Positions 24,801 through 30,830 of a stretch of DNA of 64,000 nucleotides are shown here, piece by piece (positions within the stretch are counted from its first letter, which is position 1; every line of letters starts with the position of its first letter). The DNA is taken from the NCBI GenBank assembly GCA_011033025.1, contig WFMF01000202.1, forward strand, positions 124,001-188,000. Reading direction: 5' to 3'. Source of the stretch: Beroe forskalii (Eukaryota > Ctenophora > Nuda > Beroida > Beroidae). The translations under genes and the position numbers were made by a program. The notes under the pieces are model-generated. The model had not been told where the DNA came from, did no database searches, and saw nothing but the letters and a program-made list of their open reading frames with translations.

Positions 24801-27243
24801 TTGGTCTGAGTGTTAGCTATCAGCCCCGTACAGATCTCCTGACCCATGAAATCTGAGGAAATAGGTAAGCAACAATTGTACAAAATATCAAATTCTTGAG
24901 AATAAATGACTCCAGAAATGTGCCTCTTTTTTCCTGTTCCCAATCGCGTTTTTGTTTTACAAAAAGGCATTGAGAAAAGGTTAGCAGAGATCGTGTTTTG
25001 TAGGGGTTGTGTGCATACTACCTTTATGCGTACTGTTAAATCTGAAATAGGTGGTGTGCTGCGCGCGACCAAATTTGGTCGTTGGTCGTATGTCACTTTT
25101 TCGATCAACTGCTCCTTTATAATATCACTCGCGCCAATATAGCTTGGTGTAGTGGCATACTGGTCAGTGTGCACTGCGGCCGCTAGCTTACAGGCATTCC
25201 AGTTCAATCCTCTGTCCATCCTAATGTTGAAACTTGGAAATTGATTCTTTTTCGAAAACTTCATCATTCTTTAATTTCATCAAACTTGTCAATGACAAGA
25301 GGTGCATGAATGTTTGTCGATTTTCTTGGGAATCTCCATCAATTTTTGATTGGGTTTCAATGACATTTACATTTTTCTGTAAGCAGTTGACAATTGGCAA
25401 TGAGCAATTTGAGTTTGATGAATGAGACGGACAATGGTCGACGATCAAATGATGGCGTGTTTTTATACCAGCCCCGGGGAACAGGAAATTAAGCGCCTGC
25501 ATACGGGAACAACGGGCACAAGAAATGCGCCGGCAGGCGCAATTCTTGTTTATGATTGCTGGGTTACCATATTAACTTTTATAACACATTTTCAAAAAGA
25601 TCATGACAGCAATTATCTGAAAAATGTTGCCGTGAACGGCGATAACGCCTGAATGGACTAACGGAACAGCCCAAAATCTTCGACAACGAGCTATTGACAG
25701 CATATCAATATATATTGAATAAGTAGTCACATGAAGACAGTAAGAATGATCCCCGAACTCTTAGGAACGCATCATTATCAGGAAGTTTATTAAGTTTTAG
25801 TAGGGATTCCTTTAAGAAGATGGGATAACAGTAATTCTCAAAGCAATAGGTTTAACCTGGCAATGAGTTTAACTTGACAATAGGTTTAATAGCCGAGCTA
25901 AAAGTTGAGCTTAAGATTTAAAGTTTGATCTGATGGGATAAGGATGGGTTTCTTAGTAGTCCTTGCAGTTTGGTGTAATGGTCTTAATTTCTTGAGCAAG
26001 AATGAATATTTTCCCAATATTTTGATTGTCGTGAGATCTGAGGACGCCTGAAATTTCCACATGACCGTCATTCGTGCGTGCGTGATACTGATTTAACAGT
26101 ATATGCACGTTTGTACATGTCGCGCGCGGCGCACTACTCGAAAATTTCAGAATGATTCTCATTGCTTGAACTCACAACAACCATGTTACGAAGGTTGCCA
26201 AATATCGTCTGTTCTGGCGTCCACTACGCAAACTCACTTTTCGAACTCACGACAACAGATTTTGCCAAATAAGGTCTGTTCTGGCATCCACAAACTCACC
26301 GAGTTCGTTGATATTAAGGGCTGCTAGACAAGTGTCTTCCTTCTTGGGGACACAGTAATTCGCTTCAGCCAGGTGCCCCCCAGTCAGCTGAAAATATAAC
26401 GAAACTTAGAAGTGCTGCTCCAACTGTCAGGAATTATAAATTGTGGATATACAACCAGAATCCTGAGCATTCTGTCCGGGAATGCAGACCAGCACTGACA
26501 GAAGAATGTCTGAAGATTGCTGATTGTTGGAATATTGCCCGGAAGCGGAAATGAAAACAAACAGATAACAGTCTAGCCACCAAACACACACACAGTCTTT
26601 AGAGGATGATTGATGAGTGACATACATTGGGTTTCGAAACTTTCCAAATGTTATTTCTCTAAATGTAAGGACACAAGACAGATCAGGGGAGGGGGATTTG
26701 GGTGTGATAGTGGCAGTTTGAACTACAGTTTTGTGTGCGCGGCGTAAGTTTGTGCGGTATACAGACATGTTATATATGTCTTTACGCCGCGCAATCTTAC
26801 GCCACACAAAACTGAAGTTCGAACTGCCCCTGTGATTCTATACTCACAATGGCTTTTATACTGGCGCAGTAACCTCTGCATTCGATTAGTTTGCTCTCTC
26901 CGTACTTGTTCATGTGGAAACACTTCAATCCTGGGATAATGTGAGACAGTCAGGAAGGAGTGTTTTTGGCTGGCTGTCCCTTGAAGACAGCCTAAGCATT
27001 GCTTTATCATTACAAAATGTGAACGAGTAGATTGATCATATTTCAGATGATTGAGCTGACTGCTGTCATTGAGCGAAAACACTCCAAATGTTCAAAGAAT
27101 AGGCTCCATACAAACTTCCACCCAAACAAAGTGCTATATTATTTACGATCATCAAGTCATCACAAATCCCAGATATTCTCTTCAAAGTTACCTGAACTTT
27201 GCAAGAAAAGAAGAGCTTCCAGCAGTAGCACGTAAACAAGCAT
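791..27243 (-). CDS. Receptor-type protein tyrosine phosphatase (transmembrane form, 3' end outside window)
   Basis: This is a cell-surface receptor with a cytoplasmic tyrosine phosphatase domain. Proposed exons, 5' to 3': 27243-27192, 26930-26848, 26387-26300, 24852-24722, 24527-24428, 23987-23940, 23812-23693, 23298-22810, 17016-16908, 16216-16011, 15896-15739, 15493-15355, 15100-14652, 14514-14320, 14125-14013, 6285-6116, 3747-3666, 864-791. All have GT/AG edges. All junctions keep frame except 15355/15100, which is off by one reading phase unless an acceptor 22 nt further in is used. Order of parts: signal peptide, Cys-rich head, Thr/Ser stalk, Ig-like, two FN3, transmembrane helix, linker, PTP domain start (KNRYYNVK, then DFINANFVD). 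About 935 residues are in the window; the rest of the catalytic domain lies to the left. Joining the head exons to the Ig exons is an inference from phase (both phase 1). The 17016-14652 block could instead belong to a separate gene whose first exon I did not find. Confidence 0.7.
865..3665. other. Phosphatase intron
   Basis: About 2.8 kb with no coding signal I can support. It holds a diverged fold-back copy near 1313-1397 (core TTTGATAGTGACGTAA, right end CCGCCTATAATTCG) and short direct repeats of a TGATGATGTCATAA motif around 2130-2175. Confidence 0.6.
3666..3747 (-). CDS. Phosphatase exon: PTP domain, NKSKNRYYNV segment
   Basis: Translates on the minus strand to a segment ending NKSKNRYYNVKC, matching the N-(K)-x-KNRY-x-N signature at the start of PTP domains. 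Bounded by CCTCAG and GTGAGT; starts in phase 0 after the 6116 exon and ends in phase 1 into the 864 exon. The inserted SINPGAGWTCD stretch before the motif is longer and more Gly/Pro-rich than I expect for this position, but it stays in frame. Confidence 0.9.
3748..6115. other. Phosphatase intron with tandem duplication
   Basis: About 2.4 kb. It holds two fold-back-related cores (about 4150-4215 and 4440-4510), then a large tandem duplication (4278-5000 and 5094-5776). No exon seen. Confidence 0.6.
4278..5776. repeat. Tandem duplication, two units of about 0.7 kb
   Basis: Long stretches of 4278-5000 recur in 5094-5776 with small differences: for example CACGTAAAACCACCAATCAC at about 4360 and 5165, ATGAGCATATGTAATC at about 4821 and 5591, and TTTGAAATGTCATGATAA at 4978 and 5752. 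The spacing drifts from about 812 to 770, so indels have accumulated since duplication. Confidence 0.85.
6116..6285 (-). CDS. Phosphatase exon: juxtamembrane helix-turn-helix (wedge) segment
   Basis: Gives a Pro-rich linker (GYKGPTPAPVIASKP) followed by IPNVDFPNHVEQLHANGN and VGFTREYS. This matches the conserved region just before the first catalytic domain of receptor phosphatases, where an IPxxxFxxHVxxLxANxxxGFxxEY pattern is usual. Bounded by TTTTCAG and GTGAGT; phase 1 in, phase 0 out. The segment is cytoplasmic, directly after the linker encoded at 14125-14013. Confidence 0.88.
7646..7740. mobile_element. Fold-back element, inverted orientation
   Basis: Left end GCGCGAAATAGGCGGTTAA pairs with right end TTGAATCGCCTATTTTTCGC. 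The core ATGACGCCATTATCATAGCC is the reverse complement of the core in the 323-417 copy. Same family, opposite orientation. Confidence 0.75.
9755..9846. mobile_element. Fold-back element
   Basis: Left end ACAATAGGCGGTGGA and right end GGTTTCGCCTATTTTTCTCG frame a core AATGACGTCATTATCATA. It carries the full palindromic TGACGTCA octamer. Confidence 0.7.
14013..14125 (-). CDS. Phosphatase exon: cytoplasmic linker after the membrane
   Basis: Gives IFKSTHSRLKSEEEPDVPP then HGNYDRNLQVVLPDSIDN. Basic residues next to the membrane are followed by an acidic, Pro-containing linker, as expected on the inner side of a single-pass receptor. CCCCCAG acceptor and GTGAGT donor; phase 2 in (completing an Arg codon with the transmembrane exon), phase 1 out into the 6285 exon. 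Confidence 0.85.
14320..14514 (-). CDS. Phosphatase exon: transmembrane segment
   Basis: Encodes an Ala/Ser/Thr/Pro-rich extracellular stub, then AIIIGIVIAIVVVSLAAVFI followed by FINRER: about 22 hydrophobic residues and a positive stop-transfer cluster. The preceding residues (DKSAQMQLP) face outward. Edges are GGTAG|GATC and AG|GTGGGT; phase 2 in and out. The stub contains a second copy of the last 24 bases of the preceding FN3 exon, here read in another frame (see findings). Confidence 0.9.
14652..15100 (-). CDS. Phosphatase exon: fibronectin type III domain 2
   Basis: A single exon holds nearly a whole FN3 domain: RPQELKVEPRSSEELMVTWE opens it (B-strand Trp), ITDYEVICAYQC is the C-strand (YxV), and ASYSCQARAYTKIGPGPYT is the YxxxxxA...G(x)GPxS-like F/G region. 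A roughly 40-residue acidic insertion (VTGVEGDVGEDGVDSTGTEA) sits between the C and E strands, which is unusual. The donor is GTAGGG. The natural acceptor CGACAG|AGCC starts in phase 0, but the upstream exon ends in phase 1. An acceptor at 15079/15078 (CCCCAAG|AACTC) would restore frame at the cost of eight residues. Confidence 0.85.
15355..15493 (-). CDS. Phosphatase exon: FN3 domain 1, second half
   Basis: Reads TEYTIDGLVPNRKYKFLIT then NYNNIGYREPSEPITVVT: the L-x-P-x-x-x-Y and G-x-x-x-P-S motifs of the E, F and G strands of a fibronectin III domain. Phase 0 in, phase 1 out through a strong GTGAGT donor. Confidence 0.88.
15739..15896 (-). CDS. Phosphatase exon: FN3 domain 1, first half
   Basis: Starts PPPVITNFSISPGNDSI and contains SRSVDLAWEIPEFYPVTTH, giving the Pro-rich A strand and the Trp of the B strand. 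It joins in phase 0 to the 15493 exon to complete the domain. The upstream acceptor makes a Glu codon with the last base of the 16011 exon. Confidence 0.85.
16011..16216 (-). CDS. Phosphatase exon: Ig-like domain, second part
   Basis: Contains AIEVYQVNPDGEYKFLGTAD and, near the end, SIQYDCTVSRVGAAKGKVSF. The YxC plus a following beta strand looks like the F and G strands of an immunoglobulin-like domain, with its partner cysteine in the upstream exon (VTLLCK). Phase 2 in, phase 1 out. The Ig assignment rests on pattern only. Confidence 0.75.
16605..16863. mobile_element. Intronic insertion flanked by 13-bp target-site duplication
   Basis: The sequence ATCCTACATTCAT occurs at 16592-16604 and again at 16864-16876, bracketing about 260 bp that is more GC-rich than the intron around it (for example GGCCGGTGGCAGCCATG). 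A short direct repeat flanking a compact block is the usual mark of a SINE-like retroposon. I do not recognise the family and see no clear A and B boxes. Confidence 0.65.
16908..17016 (-). CDS. Phosphatase exon: Ig-like domain, first part
   Basis: Reads GDCLTIALEPSNKEIHWKKN then VTLLCKCGCDDCYDE. VTLLC is a typical B-strand cysteine of an Ig fold; the extra CGCDDC cluster is odd and may form its own disulphides. TTTTTCAG acceptor in phase 1, GTAAGT donor in phase 2. It would read straight on from the stalk exon ending at 22810 (a Glu codon forms across the junction), which is the basis for joining the two halves of the locus. Confidence 0.8.
17480..18640. repeat. Dispersed repeat with partial degraded tandem copy
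   Basis: Sequence around 17945-18115 (GAGTCAAGATTTTTTAGC, ACCAGGTAGACATAATTAAC, CTCAAGGCCA) recurs at about 18470-18620 with many small losses. Sequence at 17503-17550 (CAAGACATCAATCTGCAAG, ATGATCCCTTTAGGTAATGC) recurs inverted at about 50440-50510, so this is a dispersed family. Confidence 0.75.
18200..20200. other. Homopolymer-rich, damaged-looking stretch
   Basis: Dense runs of A, G, C and T (for example at 18230-18345, 19555-19610, 19981-20020 and 20040-20215) and abrupt swings between AT-rich and GC-rich sequence set this apart from the rest of the window. Reading frames here are chance or shadows. It may be poorly corrected long-read sequence or a collapsed repeat. Confidence 0.6.
20026..20640. 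repeat. Cluster of GC-rich inverted repeats
   Basis: A motif like AACAGGGATAAACGTGTTT occurs in both orientations (about 20026, 20379, 20490, 20612, and a shorter form at 20310). A second motif, CACACCTATGCGGGCTTAGG, occurs at about 20424 and 20534 and inverted at about 20469. Alternating GCGCGC tracts lie between them. The block could fold into several hairpins. No coding content seen. Confidence 0.7.
22087..22231 (-). CDS. GPI-signal terminal exon (short form)
   Basis: Joins to the 22394 exon by completing a Met codon (phase 2). It reads SPDEFHNSIEMTDTRAVK, then DESGEPHGSSTSSKLHS, then LLILLLLGLVVL and TGA at 22089-22087. The Gly/Ser-rich candidate omega region followed by a short spacer and a 12-15 residue hydrophobic end with no basic tail is the standard C-terminal GPI-attachment signal. 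Acceptor AATTCCAG. Confidence 0.8.
22087..27243 (-). CDS. GPI-anchored Cys-rich/mucin-like surface protein (short form of the same locus)
   Basis: A complete 450-residue reading frame over ten exons: 27243-27192, 26930-26848, 26387-26300, 24852-24722, 24527-24428, 23987-23940, 23812-23693, 23298-22810, 22490-22394, 22231-22087. Every junction closes in phase with GT/AG sites. The protein starts with a 17-residue signal peptide, then twelve cysteines between residues 21 and 131, then a long Thr/Ser/Pro-rich stalk, then a Lys/Asn-rich segment. It ends in a small-residue stretch (HGSSTSS) followed by LLILLLLGLVVL and a stop. That layout is classic for GPI attachment at the outer membrane face. 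The head starts LKCF and contains CQRDACN, which loosely recalls Ly6/uPAR folds, but I do not assign a family. Eight exons are shared with the proposed phosphatase form, so this may be an alternative 3'-end isoform. It could equally be a free-standing gene next to a phosphatase gene. Confidence 0.75.
22394..22490 (-). CDS. Penultimate exon of short form
   Basis: Reads SPKKTDPAIKRPVSTKF then NNDFFDNNNNVIKT, a low-complexity Lys/Asn-rich linker. TTACAG acceptor, GTGAGT donor. It enters in phase 1 and leaves in phase 2, so it cannot be spliced to the phosphatase Ig exon (a stop follows at once) and is tied to the GPI terminal exon. Confidence 0.72.
22810..23298 (-). CDS. Thr/Ser-rich mucin-like stalk exon
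   Basis: A 489-nt exon, phase 1 in and out. The first half is Glu/Pro/Thr-rich (APIVTTPEPTESTTREIE), the middle is basic and polar, and the second half is a Thr-rich run with repeated EKPVVTSEKPPVTTS-like units, ending PADDTDVDDGGADYGYG. Such segments are normally heavily O-glycosylated, extended stalks. The donor is a weaker GTGCGT. This exon is where the two proposed 3' ends diverge: 22490 (short form) or 17016 (phosphatase form), both phase 1. Confidence 0.82.
23460..23690. repeat. CAGACA-rich simple repeat in intron
   Basis: Repeated ACAGACAGACA units with interruptions lie directly next to the donor of the 23693 exon. Open frames here are Ser/Val/Cys low-complexity artefacts of the repeat. 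Confidence 0.7.
23693..23812 (-). CDS. Stalk exon
   Basis: Gives a Thr/Ser/Gly-rich stretch (TGTPGVLTTGPTTHSTYV, TTLRSSRGASFSSTQP). Phase 1 in and out, 120 nt, so it can be skipped without a frame change. CTCCAG acceptor, GTTTGT donor. Confidence 0.78.
23940..23987 (-). CDS. Small stalk exon
   Basis: 48 nt, symmetric phase 1-1, encoding TKVAGSVTATTYIRQ. TTTTTCAG acceptor and GTAATA donor. Short and low complexity; supported mainly by phase agreement on both sides. Confidence 0.65.
24137..24419. repeat. Minisatellite, unit about 22 bp
   Basis: About thirteen imperfect copies of CTGATGGCAATACTGACATC plus two bases, lying in the intron directly downstream of exon 24428-24527. Confidence 0.88.
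24428..24527 (-). CDS. Cys-rich head exon, third pair
   Basis: Reads VNCHILQCRGASCHNPELVN then ATEPLRVTSTTTS: the last three cysteines of the head and the start of the Thr-rich stalk. Phase 0 in, phase 1 out, GTAAGT donor. The NC-x-L-x-C-x-x-x-x-C spacing is similar to the end of MANSC-type Cys-rich modules, but the rest does not fit well enough to assign. Confidence 0.82.
24722..24852 (-). CDS. Cys-rich head exon, second part
   Basis: Reads DFMGQEICTGLIANTQTKAI then THCQAAVCQRDACNENNF. It contributes four cysteines, ending in a C-x4-C-x4-C-N pattern. Acceptor TTCCTCAG in phase 1, donor GTAGGG in phase 0. Confidence 0.82.
26300..26387 (-). CDS. Cys-rich head exon
   Basis: Reads LTGGHLAEANYCVPKKEDTC then LAALNINEL. 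Two cysteines; phase 0 in, phase 1 out; TTTTCAG and GTGAGT edges. Confidence 0.8.
26848..26930 (-). CDS. Cys-rich head exon, first part of mature protein
   Basis: Reads LKCFHMNKYGESKLIECRGY then CASIKAI. It follows the signal peptide in phase 1 and gives the first three cysteines. GTGAGT donor. Confidence 0.82.
27192..27243 (-). CDS. Start exon with signal peptide
   Basis: ATG at 27243-27241 followed by MLVYVLLLEALLFLQSS, a compact hydrophobic leader with a small-residue end suitable for cleavage. GTAACT donor in phase 1. It is the only signal-peptide exon found in the locus, so this start is chosen for both forms. No TATA-type promoter was identified upstream. Confidence 0.82.
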
Positions 27244-30200
27244 TGTTCTGAACCTCAAATTTGATTGAGGAGATTACAAAAACATGTCTGACTGACACGT
27301 GTCAAAAACATCATGAGAATCTGACGTCATTATCATGGTTTAAGCTGTGCAATTGTTGGTGTCTGAACCATCTATTTAGCGTACGCTGCTTGTTTTCAGA
27401 TGTGCTAACAAATGTGTATATTTCCTGGCTTATCAGTAATCAGTCATCAGATGCAGCAGTCAGGTTGTTGAAAATATAATGACTTTGCTTAGTTTTTAGG
27501 ATATCAAAACATATAATTGGGCATACTTAAGAAGATTACTTAATTATCAAAATAGCTGATAGAAAATTCGTTGCTCGTATTTTTTAGATCTTCAGACGCC
27601 TTCAATTAATATTGTGGAGTTGAAGTTAGGCGGGGTTATTCAAATACATATCGGCGAGCTAGGTCTAACAATCAATTATAATTAATAATTAAATCTGAAA
27701 ACAAGAACTTTTGATAAGGTGGAGAGATGAAATGGATAAGATGGATAAAATCACTAAAGAAAATATGACCAAAAAGTCTTGGCTCAACACCAATCTATGC
27801 AGCAGCTATCTTATATAAGTAGGAAAGTTTTAAATCTGTACGGTAAAAGTTACAGCATGAACAAGAATTATTGACTTCACGATTCTGTAAGTCCGACTAC
27901 TCGAAAAAACTCAAGTTGCAATGTACAGTTAATAGGCAGCTTTCCTCTCCCCCAAGGCTCGACGTAAATCTCAAAAATTTCCTGGTTTTGAATCGTAATT
28001 TTGCTCCGATAAATATATATACGTGAACTTTTTTGAAATTAATCGAATTCAGTCACGAGAGAAAAAATAAAATATAACATACACATCAACGGTGTTGCCT
28101 CCGGAGAGTTAGGCCACGCATATTTTCCGTAAATTTATCGCGAACGTATACTGGTTCGCATCGCAATGATGAAGGCAGGCCACAGAAAATATATATCATT
28201 AAAAAGTAGACGGAGGGAAGGCAGAGATTTCGAAGAATGTAGGAGAAATAGACTGCTGCGGGATTAAGAGATCACTGATTTACTGATGGATGCATGACGA
28301 ATATATTTCGATATTCTATATTGAAAGAAAATGGAAAAAGTAGAAAAGAATAAATGGAAAAAAACGAAAAATGAAAGGAAAAGAAATGAAAACGTAGTAG
28401 AAATTTGAAAGAAATTTAAACTGAGAACCTCTTAAAAAGAAGCTACTCCAATTCAACATTACTTCAGTCGACTAGAACCACGACACGTGTCCTAAAAGGA
28501 AAACCAATAAAAAGTGGCCAGTTTTAGTGAGCAAACCAAATGGATGCAGGGATTGGCAGAAAACACACACCTCTAAAAAGCTGTTTCAAAAAAATAAGGC
28601 CGCGTAACAAGTCCCTGTGAAGGAATCAGTTTAAAAATTGTCTACGACAAGTGACACTCAACCAATATATAAAGTGACCAGTGACCACACACTTTAGACT
28701 CTATTAATTTATATATGTTTACTTCTAGAAAACATAACTTTTAAAACAGTTGCTTGTACAGCGAGGGATTTGATTTGGCGACGTCGAGGTGCCCCCTGGT
28801 TCGCATCAACACCAAACCTCTTGACATGCAGTGTCAACTTTCTGTTAACAACTAAGTAATGTGCGCACATGTTTCAAATAATGCCAGAGAGAACTGTGCA
28901 AGCAAAAGTTTATATAACGGTTGGAAGGAGGGTGGACGTTGCTTTGAAATATGGCCGAAATCGTGGCATTTCAAAAAGTAACTATATCAAAACGTAATAA
29001 AATTTATATATTAAGTGATCAGTGTTGCAGTACAGCAATATATAATCTTGCTTGGCTTGCAGTAACACATATAAGTACACTACAGGAAATTAAAATCAAC
29101 TAAATTATAATCCAGCCTTGGATCTATGGAGACAAGTGGACTAAAATAATAATATGATTTATGCGTAATGGTTACACTGTGTAAACTTTACACACTAATT
29201 TTGAAGCAAAAAATTAACAATAATTCGCGCTCGTAACACTAGAATATGCTCGTCACATCAACGCACCATTGTAAATCATGATAATGACATCACAAGAAAT
29301 AGTCTATTCCCGAGCGGGAGCCCGCATATAACGCCTCTCAAGTGCTCGAGCTGATGCGCTTCCTTCGCAGAATCCGGAGATCAGGTGAGTCCATGATCTG
29401 GTGGTCTGTACGGCAAATCATAAATTATATTGCCTGCTTTAATTAACGAGAATATTGCGCGCTTTTAATTAAAATTAACATGTTATGTTGAGAAATATGG
29501 TCAGGGATCCCGGTAAAAGAAAGGAGGGCGAGATCTCAAAATCTAAATATCTAAAACAATGGATGAATGTATTAGGTCTCCGAAATGTTCGGCATAAAAG
29601 CCGAGAATTATGCCGAAAGAACCATGAGCCCATTAAATCGAATCTTTTGCGATGCGATTATATTCGAGCTACGAGGCTAAATCGAATTCTCAACTTCCAG
29701 AATGAACAGATCCTAAATAGCACAAGAAGAAAATTCCTTTCAAAGATTTAAACCCCTAAAACACCAAGACACAACCCATCAACTGATCTAGAAACATGCC
29801 ATAAAGTATACCAGAAGACAGCACTATCTGCACAAAATGCTGCAGATCTCTCCACAACTGTACAGAATGTTACAGAAGTATAAATACCACATAGCGTGCA
29901 TAGCTCGGCATACAACCCTATTATATATTATATTGCTCTACTTTACTGTGGAACCCATATTGAAAAGAGGAAAAGTCGTCGTGCTATGCCGTAACAGACA
30001 CCCATCTGCACAAAGACACCAAGAGTTGGGTAGAAGTGGGCGTTGTCAGTCTCAATTTCCTGAGAGTCTGCCACTATAACGTTCCTTTATGACCTTCGAG
30101 GGATTTATGGTAAAAATTTAATTACAGGCTAAAAATCTTCGGAAAAATGTCGTAGATGACAGACGTTCCCGCAGAAGACATTAATTTTCCCTCAAATTCT

Positions 30201-30589
30201 GTAGAGTCTATATTTGCGATACTGAGTTGTATCAACTTCTATAATCGACTACAGTACCCGATACATCGGAAGGATGGAACTTTACGGTTTCTACGCATTA
30301 TAACCTTATCACATACAATGTGGTCATGCTGCATGGGCCGACATTCCAAGTTAGAGGAGCTACTTAGAAAATAGACGGTTCGTTGTGGTCAACTGACCAC
30401 TTTAATCTATGATAATGACGTCACTCTCAACCTCCTACATTTCGTGAATGGCCGTGACATATCCTGATCTGTCCTATAACAAAGTGTTAGTCGCATTATC
30501 ACTCTATGGCTGTGTAATAGAGCTGAGGATCGGTTAGTTACGCTGCGAGGATCCGTGGAAAGTATGTGTCCATGATGTTGAAGTCACGT

Positions 30590-30830
30590 TGACTTGAAGT
30601 GAAGATCAGCGGGATAGTTCGAATTGAGCACTGCTCAATGAGCAGAGTCAAGTCGAGTTGAAGAGAAGCTGGGTGTGATAGTTCGAATTGAGCAGAGTAA
30701 AGTCGAGTTGAAGTGAAGTTGAGCGAGATAGCCAGAATGGAGCAGAGTAAATCTTAAGTTTGGAGCTGACTTGAGCAGAGCGAGGTTGAGTTAGAGTGAA
30801 GTTGAGCAGAAAAGCCCAAATTGAACAGAG
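30590..30830. repeat. Degenerate short tandem repeat
   Basis: Recurring units like AGTCGAGTTGAAGTGAAG and GATAGTTCGAATTGAGCA spread over about 240 bp. Imperfect and decaying; non-coding. Confidence 0.65.

Noticed and set aside
24689..25267. A single 192-codon gene
   Set aside because: Only its last part (24852-24722) is an exon with splice sites and cysteine pattern; the rest is intron read through.
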